A DNA stretch of 64,000 nucleotides from Pseudomonas grimontii (GCF_007858185.1 NZ_VFES01000003.1:62001-126000), one strand, 5' to 3'; shown: positions 9,065-20,377, counted from the stretch's first letter. The notes: generated by a model from the sequence alone, not told the origin. Numbers and translations are program-made.

Positions 9065-11041
9065 TCAGCGAAATCGATCCACCTCATGGCGCAGGCTCGC
9101 CGCCAGCGTCTCCAGCTCCTTGGCGGTAATCGCCAGGTTGGACACCACTTCACGCTGCTCGCTGTTGGCCAGCGCGATGCTCTGCAGGTTGCTGCTGAGC
9201 AGGGTCGCGGTGCTGCTCTGCTCCTGGGTGGCGGTGGTGATCGCAGCGAACTGCTGACCGGCCGAGCGGCTTTGCTCATCGATACGCGCCAGGGCCGAGG
9301 CCACGTCAGCGTTGCGCGACAGACCTTCCTGCATCAGCGCGTTGCCTTGTTCCATGGTGCTGATGGCGTTGCCGGTTTCCTTCTGAATGCTCTGGATCAT
9401 CCCGGAAATTTCGTCGGTGGCCTCGCGGGTACGCGACGCCAGATTACGTACTTCGTCCGCCACCACGGCGAAACCACGGCCTTGCTCCCCTGCGCGGGCG
9501 GCTTCAATAGCAGCGTTGAGCGCCAGCAAGTTGGTCTGTTCGGCAATCGAGGTGATCACGCCGACGATCCCGCCGATTTCCTGGGAGCGCTGGCCGAGGG
9601 TGTTGATCACCGTGGCCGTGCTGTTCAGGGCCGTGGCGATGTGTTCCAGGGACGACGACGCTTCCTGCATCGAAGTGCGGCCAATGCGGGTCTGCTGGGC
9701 GTTTTCCTGGGCCAGGCGTTCGGTATTGCCCATGTTGTCGGCGATATTCAACGACGTGGCGCTGAACTCCTCCACCGCGCCGGCCATGCTGGTGATCTCG
9801 CCGGACTGCTGCTCCATGCCCTCATAGGCACCGCCGGACAAACCGGACAACGCCTGGGCGCGGCTGTTGACCTCTTCGGCCGCGTTACGGATATGCGAGA
9901 CCATGGTCGACAGCGCTTCGCCCATCTGGTTGAAGCTGCGCGCCAGTTGGCCGATTTCGTCATGGCTGGACACATTCAAGCGTGCGCTCAAATCGCCCGC
10001 GCCCAAGGCCTCGGCCTGACGCACCAGGTCACTCAGGGGCTGCAACTTGCTGCGCAGCAACCAGACCGTCGCGCCCACGGCCAGCAACATCGCCAGCACG
10101 CTGCCAATCACCAGGCGAATACCCACAGCCCAGGTCACAGCGCGGATTTCAGCTTTCGGCATGCTCGCGATTACGGCCCAAGGCCCGCCTTCGAACGGTA
10201 CCGAAACGCTATAGAAATCTTCGTTCTTGTCGCTCCAGAAGCGGCCTTTGCCTGGGGTCTTGGCCAGGTCCAGCATCACCGGCACCGATTGATCCAGCGC
10301 CTGCACGCCGGCGGGTGGCACCAGCCAGTGCTTCTGCTCATCCAGCAGCGCAAGGGAGCCGGTCTGGCCAATTCGGAAGCGCTTGAGGTTTTCGAATTGG
10401 ACATTCTGCGCATCGGTGTAGTCAAAACCGATGAACAGCACAGCAATGACCTTACCGCCGCTGTCACGCACCGGGCTGTACTGGGTCATGTAGGAGCGAT
10501 CGAACAATACCGCCCTGCCGATATAGGTCTGCCCACCCACAACGCGCTGATAGGCCGGGCCCTGACGGTCGAGGACGGTACCGATGGCGCGGTTGCCATC
10601 CTGCTTGGTCAAGGACGTGCTGATACGGATGAAGTCGTCGCCACTGCGCACAAATACGGTGGCCACGCCGCCGGACATTTGCTTGAACTCATCCACTTGA
10701 TCAAAGTTGTTATTCAGCACCTCGCTGCCCAGGTACAGGCTCGGCGTCTGAACACCGGCCACGGTCACGGGCTGGTCCGCATGCACGCTCAACCCGGCGC
10801 CGAAGCGCTTTTCAAACAGCCCGCTCAAACGCTGAGTGCTCTCGCGCAAGGTGCCGTGGAAGGTATTGAGCTGGTCGGCGAGCAAACGCGCCTCACTGGC
10901 CAGGTGTTCCTCGCGGGTGTCGAGGTTGGCGGAGTCGAGGGAACGCAAGGCAAACACCGTACTGCCGCTGATAACGACAGCCAGAATCACGGCTAACGCG
11001 AGACCTAACTGGGAGGCGATCCGGGCGCGAGGTTGAGACAT
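9065..11041 (-). CDS. Methyl-accepting chemotaxis protein with periplasmic Cache-type sensor
   Basis: This 658-aa inner-membrane chemoreceptor has TM1 at about 12-32, a large periplasmic sensor (about 35-300), which looks like a Cache fold ([33 protein letters not shown]), and TM2 at about 305-330. A HAMP domain ([20 protein letters not shown]) and a cytoplasmic signalling hairpin follow, with the conserved tip [19 protein letters not shown]. No C-terminal CheR-tethering pentapeptide is seen (ends EVDRFR). The ligand cannot be read from the sequence. The gene stands alone between REP and LysR genes. Confidence 0.92.
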   Translation of the reverse strand: MSQPRARIASQLGLALAVILAVVISGSTVFALRSLDSANLDTREEHLASEARLLADQLNTFHGTLRESTQRLSGLFEKRFGAGLSVHADQPVTVAGVQTPSLYLGSEVLNNNFDQVDEFKQMSGGVATVFVRSGDDFIRISTSLTKQDGNRAIGTVLDRQGPAYQRVVGGQTYIGRAVLFDRSYMTQYSPVRDSGGKVIAVLFIGFDYTDAQNVQFENLKRFRIGQTGSLALLDEQKHWLVPPAGVQALDQSVPVMLDLAKTPGKGRFWSDKNEDFYSVSVPFEGGPWAVIASMPKAEIRAVTWAVGIRLVIGSVLAMLLAVGATVWLLRSKLQPLSDLVRQAEALGAGDLSARLNVSSHDEIGQLARSFNQMGEALSTMVSHIRNAAEEVNSRAQALSGLSGGAYEGMEQQSGEITSMAGAVEEFSATSLNIADNMGNTERLAQENAQQTRIGRTSMQEASSSLEHIATALNSTATVINTLGQRSQEIGGIVGVITSIAEQTNLLALNAAIEAARAGEQGRGFAVVADEVRNLASRTREATDEISGMIQSIQKETGNAISTMEQGNALMQEGLSRNADVASALARIDEQSRSAGQQFAAITTATQEQSSTATLLSSNLQSIALANSEQREVVSNLAITAKELETLAASLRHEVDRFR

Positions 11042-11219
11042 GACAGCTCCTGGCCGAGGCCAGGATCATCCTGATCTCATAGCGCTGCTCGGCAAATTAT
11101 CTGATGGGAAACGTTGGTGCACGATAGTTCCAACACACCTACTTCGGCGGGCTGAGGCAATACTTGAGCGATTAACAGGGGTATGACGCAAACGGTTGCC
11201 AACCAACGTCTCCAACCCT

Positions 11220-12140
11220 TCAGTCGAGACGCTCTACCGCAGGCAACACCATGGACTGTACCTCGCCTTGCAGAAAATCCGCCAAGCGTCGCAAGCGCTC
11301 GCCACCGGGGCGGGTTTTTGGCCACACCAGGTAGTAATTTTCCCCGCTGGCCACCGCCGTCGGCCATGGCAGGCTCAATCGTCCTTGGGCTACGTCTTCT
11401 GCCACCATCAGCAAATCGCCCATGGAAACGCCGTAGCCCCGCGCGGCGGCGATCATCCCCAACTCCAGGGTATCGAACACCTGCCCCCCCTTGAGTGACA
11501 CTTGGGACGACAGCTGCATGCGCTCCAGCCAATTACGCCAGTCTCGCCGGTCGGGCGTGGGGTGCAGCAATTCGGCGGTGGCCAGGCGCGCGGCGTCCCA
11601 AGGACCCTCCTCCAGCAGGTTCGGCGCACCGACAGGAATCAACAGCTCGGGGAACAGGTAAATGGCCTCCCAATCCGCCGGAAAGCGCCCATCGCTCAGC
11701 AGCACCGCACAGTCGAAAGGCTCATGATTGAAGTCCACCTCGTCCACGCTCATCCAGGCGCTGGTCAGTTGCACCTCATTGCCCGGCTGTAGCGCCCGGA
11801 AGCGGCTGAGCCGCGCCAGCAGCCAGCGCATGGTCAATGTGGAGGGGGCCTTCATGCGCAGGATGTCATCTTCGGCATTCAAGGTATGGCAGGCCCGCTC
11901 CAGCGCCGCGAACCCTTCGCGCACACCGGGCAACAACAGGCGCGCCGCCTCAGTGAGCTGCAAGGCGCGGCCGTTGCGCTGGAACAGGCGGCAGGCGAAA
12001 TGCTCTTCGAGCGTGCGGATATGTCGGCTCACGGCACTTTGGGTAATCGACAGCTCCTCCGCTGCGCGGGTGAAGGAGTTGTGCCGGGAGGCGGCTTCAA
12101 AGGCACGCAACGCATAAAGAGGAGGAAGACGGCGGGACAT
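11220..12140 (-). CDS. LysR-family regulator (GcvA-like)
   Basis: This 306-aa regulator has an N-terminal helix-turn-helix (FTRAAEELSITQSAVSRHIRTLE, about 23-45) and a C-terminal effector-binding domain. The opening MSRRLPPLYALRAFEAASRHNSF is typical of GcvA-like members. The start at 12140 is chosen because the family motif begins there; an upstream start would add 40 unrelated residues. It is divergent from the MATE pump, which it may control. The P. aeruginosa block has a LysR gene in the corresponding place. The inducer is unknown. Confidence 0.88.
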   Translation of the reverse strand: MSRRLPPLYALRAFEAASRHNSFTRAAEELSITQSAVSRHIRTLEEHFACRLFQRNGRALQLTEAARLLLPGVREGFAALERACHTLNAEDDILRMKAPSTLTMRWLLARLSRFRALQPGNEVQLTSAWMSVDEVDFNHEPFDCAVLLSDGRFPADWEAIYLFPELLIPVGAPNLLEEGPWDAARLATAELLHPTPDRRDWRNWLERMQLSSQVSLKGGQVFDTLELGMIAAARGYGVSMGDLLMVAEDVAQGRLSLPWPTAVASGENYYLVWPKTRPGGERLRRLADFLQGEVQSMVLPAVERLD

Positions 12141-12298
12141 AGGAAAGGCTCCGACAGTGCAGTGTCGAAACCCTACCAGAATCAAACAGGCATGAGTTTT
12201 AATCATGCTAACGATCGCTTTTATCCCTTTGTGCAATCGGCTGGGAGCGCCGAGAATCAACCCCTCCCCAACCCTCTGACTTTTTGAGCGTGATGATC

Positions 12299-13705
12299 AT
12301 GCAGCATCCGGCACGTACCGAACTCTGGGCCATTCTGCGGCTGTCAGGGCCGTTGATTGCCTCGCAGTTGGCGCACATGCTGATGGTGTTGACCGACACC
12401 CTGATGATGGCGCGCCTGAGCCCCGAAGCCCTGGCCGGTGGCGGCCTGGGCGCAGCGAGTTATTCGTTCGTCGCGATTTTCTGCATCGGCGTGATTGCCG
12501 CCGTGGGCACCCTGGTTGCCATCCGCCATGGCGCGGGCGATATCGAAGGCGCTACCCGCCTGACCCAGGCGGGGCTGTGGCTGGCCTGGCTGATGGCCCT
12601 GGCGGCGGCCCTGCTGCTGTGGAACCTCAAGCCGGTGTTGCTGATGTTCGGTCAAACCGAAACCAATGTGCACTCGGCAGGGCAATTTCTGACCATGCTG
12701 CCGTTCGCCCTGCCCGGCTACCTGAGCTTCATGGCCCTGCGCGGTTTTACCAGCGCCATCGGCAAGGCCACTCCGGTGATGGTGATCAGCCTCGGCGGCA
12801 CGGTAGTCAACTACCTGCTCAACCACGCGCTCATCGAAGGCATGTTCGGCCTGCCCAAACTCGGCTTGATGGGCATTGGTTTAGTCACGGCCATTGTCGC
12901 CAACAGCATGGCGCTGGCGTTGATGTGGTACATCCGCAGCAACCGAGCTTATGCAGCCTACCCGCTGGGCACCGGGCTGCTGCGCCTCAACACCCGGTAC
13001 TTGCGCGAGCTGTGGCGCCTCGGCCTGCCGATTGGCGGTACCTATGCGGTGGAGGTCGGGCTGTTTGCCTTTGCAGCACTGTGCATGGGCACCATGGGCA
13101 GCACGCAGTTGGCAGCGCACCAGATCGCCCTGCAAATCGTGTCGGTGGCCTTTATGGTGCCGGCGGGGATGTCCTACGCGGTGACCATGCGTATCGGCCA
13201 ACATTACGGCGCCGGGCAGTTGGTGCATGCACGCATGGCCGGGCGCGTCGGCATTGGCTTTGGCGCGGCGATAATGCTGGGATTCGCCGCGGTGCTGTGG
13301 CTGTTTTCCGATCCGCTCATTGGACTGCTTATCGACCACGACAACCCGGCGTTCCACGACGTGATCGTCCTGGCCGTCAGCCTGCTCGCCGTCGCCGCAT
13401 GGTTCGAGCTGTTCGACGGCGTGCAAACCATCGCCATGGGCTGCATTCGTGGACTCAAAGACGCCAAGACCACGTTCCTGATCGGGGCGGGCTGCTACTG
13501 GTTGATTGGCGCGCCGTCAGCCTGGCTGATGGCCTTCACGTTGGGCTGGGGCCCGACCGGCGTGTGGTGGGGCCTGGCGCTGGGCCTGGCCTGCGCGGCG
13601 ATAAGCCTGACCTGGGCGTTTGAAGCGAAGATGAAGCGGATGATTCGGCGCGAAGGCTCGGAGCCCGAAGCCGACACCGGGTTTCAGGCTGCACAGACCG
13701 ACTAG
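12299..13705 (+). CDS. MATE-family multidrug efflux transporter (NorM-like)
   Basis: This inner-membrane antiporter of about 468 aa would export cationic drugs in exchange for Na+ or H+. Twelve hydrophobic segments are visible. Family motifs are PLIASQLAHMLMVLTDTLMM near the N-terminus and GLPIGGTYAVEVGLFAFAAL at the start of the second half. The start is uncertain: TTG 12284, GTG 12290, ATG 12293 and ATG 12299 are in frame, and none has a strong ribosome site; 12299 gives MQHPARTELW. Its 3' end overlaps the convergent EAL gene by 4 bases. Confidence 0.9.
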   Translation: MQHPARTELWAILRLSGPLIASQLAHMLMVLTDTLMMARLSPEALAGGGLGAASYSFVAIFCIGVIAAVGTLVAIRHGAGDIEGATRLTQAGLWLAWLMALAAALLLWNLKPVLLMFGQTETNVHSAGQFLTMLPFALPGYLSFMALRGFTSAIGKATPVMVISLGGTVVNYLLNHALIEGMFGLPKLGLMGIGLVTAIVANSMALALMWYIRSNRAYAAYPLGTGLLRLNTRYLRELWRLGLPIGGTYAVEVGLFAFAALCMGTMGSTQLAAHQIALQIVSVAFMVPAGMSYAVTMRIGQHYGAGQLVHARMAGRVGIGFGAAIMLGFAAVLWLFSDPLIGLLIDHDNPAFHDVIVLAVSLLAVAAWFELFDGVQTIAMGCIRGLKDAKTTFLIGAGCYWLIGAPSAWLMAFTLGWGPTGVWWGLALGLACAAISLTWAFEAKMKRMIRREGSEPEADTGFQAAQTD

Positions 13706-15375
13706 AGCCCCTCCCCCACGCGGGTGTGCTGGCCGTTGCCGAAGGTCAGGTATTCCACCAGCTCCGGCAACGGCAGCGGCTTGCTGATCAGGTAACCCTG
13801 GGCCTGGTCGCAGCCGAACAACCGCAACAGTGCCAGTTGCTCGGGGGTTTCTACACCTTCGGCCACCACTTCCAGATTGAGGTTGTGCGCCAGGTTGATC
13901 ATGGCGTGCACCAGCTTGCGGTTTTCCTCGCGCTCTTCCATGCCGCCGACAAAGCTCTTATCGATTTTCAACAAGGCGATCGGCAGGCTGTTGAGGTGCA
14001 CGAACGATGAGAAACCCGTGCCGAAGTCATCCAGGGAAAACCGCACGCCCAGGCGGCCAAGGGCGTCCATGGTCTGCTTGACCAGGTCACTGCGGCGCAT
14101 CACGGCGGTTTCGGTCAGTTCGAATTCCAGCCACTGCGCTTCCACGCCGCGCTCGCTGATCAGTCGGCTCAGCGTGGAGAGCAATTGGCTGTCCTGGAAC
14201 TGGCGAAACGACAGGTTGACCGCCATATGCAGCGGCGGCAGGCCGCGTTCGCGCAGGTCCTGCATGTCACGCAGGGCCCGGGAAATCACCCAGTAACCCA
14301 ACGGTACAATCAGGCCGCTCTGCTCGGCCAGGGGCACGAATTCGCTCGGCGGCAACAGGCCCCGCTCGCCGTGGCGCCAGCGCACCAAGGCTTCCAGGCC
14401 GACGATATGCCCGTCGTCCAGGTCGAGACGCGGTTGGTAATGCAGCTCCAGCTCATCGCGGCGCAAGGCACGGCGCAGCTCGCTTTCCAGATCGGCAAGG
14501 CTGCGCGCATTGCGGTTGATGCGCTCATTGAAGATATGAAAGGTGCAGCCCTGGGTGCTCTTGGCTTGCTGCATGGCGATATGGGCGTGCCACATCAGCG
14601 GGTCGGCGCCGGCACGGGCGCGGGCATGGGCCACACCCAGGCTGCAACCGATCAGCAGGCTTTCGCCATCCACCCAATACGGCTCGGCCATGGCTTCGGT
14701 GATGCGCTCGGCCATCCACTCCGCACGCTGAGGCGCTCGGCGCGTATCGATCAGCAGGGCGAATTCGTCGCTGCCCAGGCGCGCCAGTTGATCACCGGCT
14801 TCGAGCTGGCTCTTGAGCCGCGAGACCACTTGCAGGATCAAGCGGTCGCCGGCCTGGTGACCGAGAGCATCGTTGGCATGGCGGAAATTATCGAGGTCCA
14901 GGTGACCGAGGGCCAGGCCGCGACCTTCGTTCTCGGCCAGCCGTGCGGCCAGCAGGGTCTGGAAGCCCTGGCGGTTGGCAATGCCGGTGAGCGGATCCTG
15001 CTCGGCCAGGCGTTGCAGGGTATTTTCCAGCACACCACGCTCACGCACATGGCGCAGGCAACGACGCAGTGTGTCGGCGTCCAACGCATTGCGGATCAGC
15101 CAGTCACTGACGCCAAGCGGCGAAACCAGCGGCTCCTGCTCCAACAACAACACGCACGGCAAACTGCAACGCCCAGGGCCGGGTTGCAGGCTGGGCGTAG
15201 TCAACAGCACGGCGCTGTCGTCGTCATCGAACAGACGACTCACCGAGTCCCAGTTTGGCGCGCTGATCAGCACAGCCCCATCGCCCATCGGCGCCAGGCA
15301 CTCGCGCAACAACGCTGCCCACTCAGGCATATCGGCCAGTAGCAGCAAACGCAAGGGTTCGACAGGCGTAGACAA
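13702..15375 (-). CDS. c-di-GMP phosphodiesterase with degenerate GGDEF and intact EAL domains (ProE-like)
   Basis: This is a 557-aa protein. The N-terminal 110 residues resemble a receiver-like domain without an obvious phosphorylation site. The GGDEF domain (about 125-285) has LGSDEF in place of GGDEF, so cyclase activity is unlikely. The EAL domain (about 300-550) keeps EALVRW and DDFGTGFSS plus LKIDKSFV, so c-di-GMP hydrolysis is expected. It occupies the place of P. aeruginosa PA5295 (ProE), recalled from knowledge of that locus. No membrane segment is seen. Confidence 0.9.
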   Translation of the reverse strand: MSTPVEPLRLLLLADMPEWAALLRECLAPMGDGAVLISAPNWDSVSRLFDDDDSAVLLTTPSLQPGPGRCSLPCVLLLEQEPLVSPLGVSDWLIRNALDADTLRRCLRHVRERGVLENTLQRLAEQDPLTGIANRQGFQTLLAARLAENEGRGLALGHLDLDNFRHANDALGHQAGDRLILQVVSRLKSQLEAGDQLARLGSDEFALLIDTRRAPQRAEWMAERITEAMAEPYWVDGESLLIGCSLGVAHARARAGADPLMWHAHIAMQQAKSTQGCTFHIFNERINRNARSLADLESELRRALRRDELELHYQPRLDLDDGHIVGLEALVRWRHGERGLLPPSEFVPLAEQSGLIVPLGYWVISRALRDMQDLRERGLPPLHMAVNLSFRQFQDSQLLSTLSRLISERGVEAQWLEFELTETAVMRRSDLVKQTMDALGRLGVRFSLDDFGTGFSSFVHLNSLPIALLKIDKSFVGGMEEREENRKLVHAMINLAHNLNLEVVAEGVETPEQLALLRLFGCDQAQGYLISKPLPLPELVEYLTFGNGQHTRVGEGL

Positions 15376-15643
15376 GCTAGCTCCCTAGACTCTGCAAAAA
15401 TTCGTTGGCGGCGGGCATTATGACGTGCGGCCTGATAATCACCAATGATAGGGGTTATCAAATACGCAGGCTGTAAGCAATTGTCGCTGCTTTAACCACA
15501 AGAAGCCCAGACATCCTGCGGCAAAGTATCAAAAGCGGCAAATTTAGATCGAGTGGTACGTCACACCGTCGATCCAGGGCAGCAGAATCTCGCCAGCCTG
15601 TTAAAATGCCCGCCCTTTTGAATAACGACTCCTAAAATTCCGT

Positions 15644-17653
15644 ATGTCCCGACTCAATCCCCGGCAGCAAGAAGCCGTGAACTACGTCGGCGGCCCTCTA
15701 TTGGTGCTCGCCGGTGCTGGCTCCGGCAAGACCAGCGTGATCACCCGCAAGATCGCGCACCTGATCCAGAACTGTGGCATCCGCGCCCAGTACATCGTCG
15801 CCATGACCTTTACCAACAAGGCGGCGCGGGAAATGAAAGAGCGTGTCGGCACCCTGCTCAAGGGTGGCGAAGGCCGTGGCCTCACCGTGTGTACCTTCCA
15901 CAACCTGGGCCTGAACATCATCCGCAAGGAGCATGTGCGGCTGGGCTACAAGCCGGGCTTCTCGATCTTCGACGAGACCGACGTCAAGGCCCTGATGACC
16001 GACATCATGCAGAAGGAATACGCGGGCGACGACGGCGTCGACGAGATCAAGAACATGATCGGCGCCTGGAAAAACGACCTGATCCTGCCGCCCGAAGCCC
16101 TGGAAAACGCGCGCAACCCCAAGGAACAGACCGCCGCTATCGTCTACACCCACTACCAGCGCACGCTCAAGGCGTTCAACGCGGTGGACTTCGACGACCT
16201 GATCCTGCTGCCGGTGAAGCTGTTCCAGGAACACGCCGACATCCTCGAAAAGTGGCAGAACAAGGTGCGCTACCTGCTGGTGGACGAATACCAGGACACC
16301 AACGCCAGCCAATACCTACTGGTGAAGTTGCTGATCGGTACGCGCAACCAGTTCACCGTGGTGGGCGACGACGACCAGTCGATCTACGCCTGGCGCGGCG
16401 CCCGCCCGGAAAACCTGATGCTGCTCAAGGACGATTACCCGTCCCTGAAAGTGGTGATGCTGGAGCAGAACTACCGCTCCACCAGCCGTATCCTGCGTTG
16501 CGCCAACGTGCTGATCTCGAACAACCCCCACGAGTTTGAAAAACAACTGTGGAGCGAGATGGGCCACGGCGATGAAATCCGCGTGATCCGCTGCCGTAAC
16601 GAAGACGCCGAAGCCGAGCGCGTGGCCGTGGAAATCCTCAGTCTGCACCTGCGCACCGACCGCCCCTACAGCGACTTCGCGATCCTCTATCGCGGCAACT
16701 ACCAGGCCAAGCTGATCGAACTGAAGTTGCAGCACCACCAGGTGCCGTATCGCCTGTCAGGCGGCAACAGCTTTTTCGGACGCCAGGAAGTGAAAGACCT
16801 GATGGCCTACTTCCGCCTGATCGTGAACCCGGACGACGACAACGCCTTCCTGCGCGTGATCAACGTGCCGCGCCGCGAGATCGGTTCCACCACCCTGGAA
16901 AAGCTCGGCAACTACGCCACCGAACGCAAGATCTCGATGTACGCCGCCACCGACGAAATCGGCCTGGGTGAACACCTGGACACGCGCTTCACCGATCGCC
17001 TGTCGCGCTTCAAGCGCTTCATGGACAAGGTGCGCGAGCAGTGCGCCGGCGAAGACCCGATCAGCGCCCTGCGCAGCATGGTCATGGACATCGACTATGA
17101 AAACTGGCTGCGCACCAACAGTTCCAGCGACAAGGCCGCGGATTACCGCATGGGCAACGTCTGGTTCCTGATCGAAGCGTTGAAGAACACCCTGGAAAAA
17201 GACGAAGACGGCGAAATGACCGTCGAAGACGCCATCGGCAAGCTGGTGCTGCGCGACATGCTCGAGCGCCAGCAGGAAGAAGAAGACGGCGCCGAAGGTG
17301 TACAGATGATGACCTTGCATGCGTCCAAGGGCCTGGAATTTCCCTACGTGTTCATCATGGGCATGGAAGAGGAAATCCTCCCGCACCGCTCCAGCATCGA
17401 AGCCGACACCATCGAGGAAGAACGGCGCCTGGCCTACGTGGGCATTACCCGCGCGCGTCAGACACTGGCCTTCACCTTTGCCGCCAAGCGCAAGCAGTAC
17501 GGCGAAATCATCGATTGTGCCCCCAGCCGGTTCCTGGACGAACTGCCGCCGGATGACCTGGCCTGGGAAGGCAATGACGACACTCCGACCGAGGTGAAGG
17601 CCGTTCGCGGCAACACCGCCCTGGCGGATATACGTGCGATGTTAAAGCGCTAG
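15644..17653 (+). CDS. rep: ATP-dependent DNA helicase Rep
   Basis: This 669-aa SF1A 3'-5' helicase aids replication-fork progress past bound proteins. Walker A is LVLAGAGSGKTSV (about residues 20-33). Motif II is VDEYQDTNASQY and motif III is VVGDDDQSIYAWRGA. Motif V is TLHASKGLEFPYVF and motif VI is EEERRLAYVGITRARQ. Length matches E. coli Rep (673 aa), shorter than UvrD. The ATG lies about 270 bp from the divergent EAL gene. A stand-alone gene followed by xpt on the same strand. Confidence 0.95.
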   Translation: MSRLNPRQQEAVNYVGGPLLVLAGAGSGKTSVITRKIAHLIQNCGIRAQYIVAMTFTNKAAREMKERVGTLLKGGEGRGLTVCTFHNLGLNIIRKEHVRLGYKPGFSIFDETDVKALMTDIMQKEYAGDDGVDEIKNMIGAWKNDLILPPEALENARNPKEQTAAIVYTHYQRTLKAFNAVDFDDLILLPVKLFQEHADILEKWQNKVRYLLVDEYQDTNASQYLLVKLLIGTRNQFTVVGDDDQSIYAWRGARPENLMLLKDDYPSLKVVMLEQNYRSTSRILRCANVLISNNPHEFEKQLWSEMGHGDEIRVIRCRNEDAEAERVAVEILSLHLRTDRPYSDFAILYRGNYQAKLIELKLQHHQVPYRLSGGNSFFGRQEVKDLMAYFRLIVNPDDDNAFLRVINVPRREIGSTTLEKLGNYATERKISMYAATDEIGLGEHLDTRFTDRLSRFKRFMDKVREQCAGEDPISALRSMVMDIDYENWLRTNSSSDKAADYRMGNVWFLIEALKNTLEKDEDGEMTVEDAIGKLVLRDMLERQQEEEDGAEGVQMMTLHASKGLEFPYVFIMGMEEEILPHRSSIEADTIEEERRLAYVGITRARQTLAFTFAAKRKQYGEIIDCAPSRFLDELPPDDLAWEGNDDTPTEVKAVRGNTALADIRAMLKR

Positions 17654-17699
17654 AATCGACTACTTTTTAATCTACTTTCGGCGCACAACGCGCCATTAG

Positions 17700-18284
<585 letters not shown>

Positions 18285-18312
18285 CCTCTGCGCCTGAACG
18301 GGCACGGTAAAA

Positions 18313-18346
18313 AAATGTGGGAGGGGGCAAGCTCCCTCCCACATTT
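18313..18346. repeat. REP-type palindrome, probable bidirectional terminator
   Basis: AAATGTGGGAGGGGG on the left pairs with CTCCCTCCCACATTT on the right. It lies between the convergent xpt and CoA-hydrolase genes, so it can end transcription from both sides. It belongs to the same repeat family as 9021, 31524 and 51814. Confidence 0.75.
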
Positions 18347-18361
18347 ACCTTGCGTTGTCTG

Positions 18362-20284
18362 TTAGTACGCGGTGGCCTGCAGGCCGGCGAGCAGCAGGCG
18401 CTGGTACAAGTCCTCTTTCAGCCCCTCCGGTTTATCCAACCGCATCCGCCTCAAATGCTCTGGAAACGCCTCCGGCTCAGGTGCATCCAGCGCCGCCTTG
18501 CCCAGCTCCAGAATCTCCGTCAGCTTGAATTTGCTCTTGAGCCAGTTCAATGCGCGCAACAGATCCCGCTCTTCATCCGTGAAATCGCTACCCAGCGGAT
18601 ACTCCGGGAACAGCCGCCGATGCCGGGCCTGGATACCTAGGAGGCGCTCCGGCGTGTTGTCGCTGAAGCGCGGATCGAGCAGGAAATCCTTGGGCAACTT
18701 GCCGGCCTTTTGCGCCTGCTCGATCAAGTCGGCCTGGAAGCGTGAGTCGGTAATGTTGAGCAACGCCTCGATCACCTTGGCATCGGTCTGCCCGCGCAGG
18801 TCGGCAATGCCGTACTCGGTGATGACGATGTCCCGCAGGTGCCGGGGAATGGTGCAATGCCCATACTCCCAGACGATATTGGAACTGACCTCCCCCGCTG
18901 CCTCGCGCCAGCTGCGCAAAATCAGGATGGAGCGCGCACCTTCGAGCGCGTGGCCCTGGGCGACGAAGTTGTATTGCCCACCCACGCCGCTGAGCACGCG
19001 GCCGTCCTCCAACTGGTCGGCCACGCCTGCGCCCAGCAATGTCACCGTGATCGCGCTGTTGATGAACCGCGCGTCCTGGCGTTGCAAGCGCTTGAGTTCT
19101 TCCTGGCCGTACAGCTCGTTGATGTAGCTGATGCGGGTCATGTTGAATTGCATGCGCTTGGTATGGGTCATCTCCTGCAAGCGCTGGTAGAAACTGCGCG
19201 GCCCCAGGAAGAAACCGCCGTGGATCGAAACGCCGTCGGGCTGCGCCGCATCGTCCAGCAAACCGGCGTTGGCTTGTTCCTGAGTCGCCACATCCGGGTA
19301 GACCTTGCGCCGGATAATCCCTGCATCCGCCAGCACCAGCAGGCCGTTGACGAACATTTCGCTGCAACCGTAGAGGCCACGGGCGAAGGGATCGACACCG
19401 CCTTCACGGCTGATCAGCGGGGCCCACTGGTATACATCAATGTCCGTCAGCAGCAGTCGGTAGGCTTCGTTGTCGGCCTGGCGCGCCAACAACGCGGCGG
19501 TCAGCGCATCGCCCATGGAGCCGATGCCGATCTGCAAGGTGCCCCCATCACGCACCAGGGTGCTGGCATGCAGGCCGATGAAATGGTCCTGGAACCCCAC
19601 CGGCATGTTCGGCGTGGAGAACAACGTGGTGCTGTCCTTGGCATCGATCAGGTAGTCGAACGCATCCATGCCCAACTCGGAATCGCCCGGCATGTAGGGC
19701 AAATCGGTGTGAACCTGACCAACGATCAAAACAGTTTCGCCCGCGTCACGGCGCTTGGCGATCATCGGCAGCAAGTCGAGGGTGATATCGGGGTTGCAGC
19801 TCAAGCTCAGGCGATCCGGGTGCTCGGCGCTGCTCGCGACCAACTGCGCCACCAGGTTCAGGCCAGCGGCGTTGATGTCGCGGGCGGCGTGGCTGTAGTT
19901 GCTGCTGACATAGTCCTGCTGGGCCGACGTGCTGTGCAGCAGACTGCCAGGCTGCATGAAGAACTGCTGCACATGGATATTCTTCGGCAGGCTGTCTGAG
20001 TGCAGCGCGGCGAGAAACTCCAACTCTGGGTAATCACCAAACACCCGCTCGATAAAGGGTTCGAGAAAGCGCTTCTGCAAGCCATCGCCCAAGGCCGGGC
20101 GACCCAGGCTCAACGCGGTGTAAATCGTCAGCGCCCGCTCCGGCAGCTTGGCGATACGCCGGTACAACGCATTGGCGAAGAGGTTGGGCTTGCCCAGCCC
20201 CAGAGGCATGCCCATGTGGATATGCGCCGGTAGCCGCGCGAGTACGTCGTCAACTGCTTGCTCGATTGAACACAACTGCACCAT
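18362..20284 (-). CDS. Acetyl-CoA hydrolase/CoA-transferase family protein
   Basis: This 640-aa protein of the acetyl-CoA hydrolase/transferase family probably moves CoA between acyl groups (for example acetate and succinate) or hydrolyses acyl-CoA. The C-terminal domain carries the conserved ITEYGIADLRGQTDAKV. A GIGSMGDALTAAL segment lies in the middle. The protein is longer than classical Cat1/Ach1 members (about 500-550 aa); an extra C-terminal helical part follows the conserved core. The exact acyl substrate cannot be told from sequence. It is a single gene, convergent with xpt. Confidence 0.85.
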   Translation of the reverse strand: MVQLCSIEQAVDDVLARLPAHIHMGMPLGLGKPNLFANALYRRIAKLPERALTIYTALSLGRPALGDGLQKRFLEPFIERVFGDYPELEFLAALHSDSLPKNIHVQQFFMQPGSLLHSTSAQQDYVSSNYSHAARDINAAGLNLVAQLVASSAEHPDRLSLSCNPDITLDLLPMIAKRRDAGETVLIVGQVHTDLPYMPGDSELGMDAFDYLIDAKDSTTLFSTPNMPVGFQDHFIGLHASTLVRDGGTLQIGIGSMGDALTAALLARQADNEAYRLLLTDIDVYQWAPLISREGGVDPFARGLYGCSEMFVNGLLVLADAGIIRRKVYPDVATQEQANAGLLDDAAQPDGVSIHGGFFLGPRSFYQRLQEMTHTKRMQFNMTRISYINELYGQEELKRLQRQDARFINSAITVTLLGAGVADQLEDGRVLSGVGGQYNFVAQGHALEGARSILILRSWREAAGEVSSNIVWEYGHCTIPRHLRDIVITEYGIADLRGQTDAKVIEALLNITDSRFQADLIEQAQKAGKLPKDFLLDPRFSDNTPERLLGIQARHRRLFPEYPLGSDFTDEERDLLRALNWLKSKFKLTEILELGKAALDAPEPEAFPEHLRRMRLDKPEGLKEDLYQRLLLAGLQATAY

Positions 20285-20377
20285 CCGACCCTCCTGAACA
20301 TTCCATGATTAGGGGTTGGACAGAGAGTGGCGGGTCTTTGCTGCAAAGAACAGCCTCGAAACACAAATTACGGTCAC

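Noticed and set aside
9023..10996. 657-codon plus-strand frame opposite the chemoreceptor
   Set aside because: The minus-strand product is a clear chemoreceptor. The antisense frame is a composition artefact of high GC.
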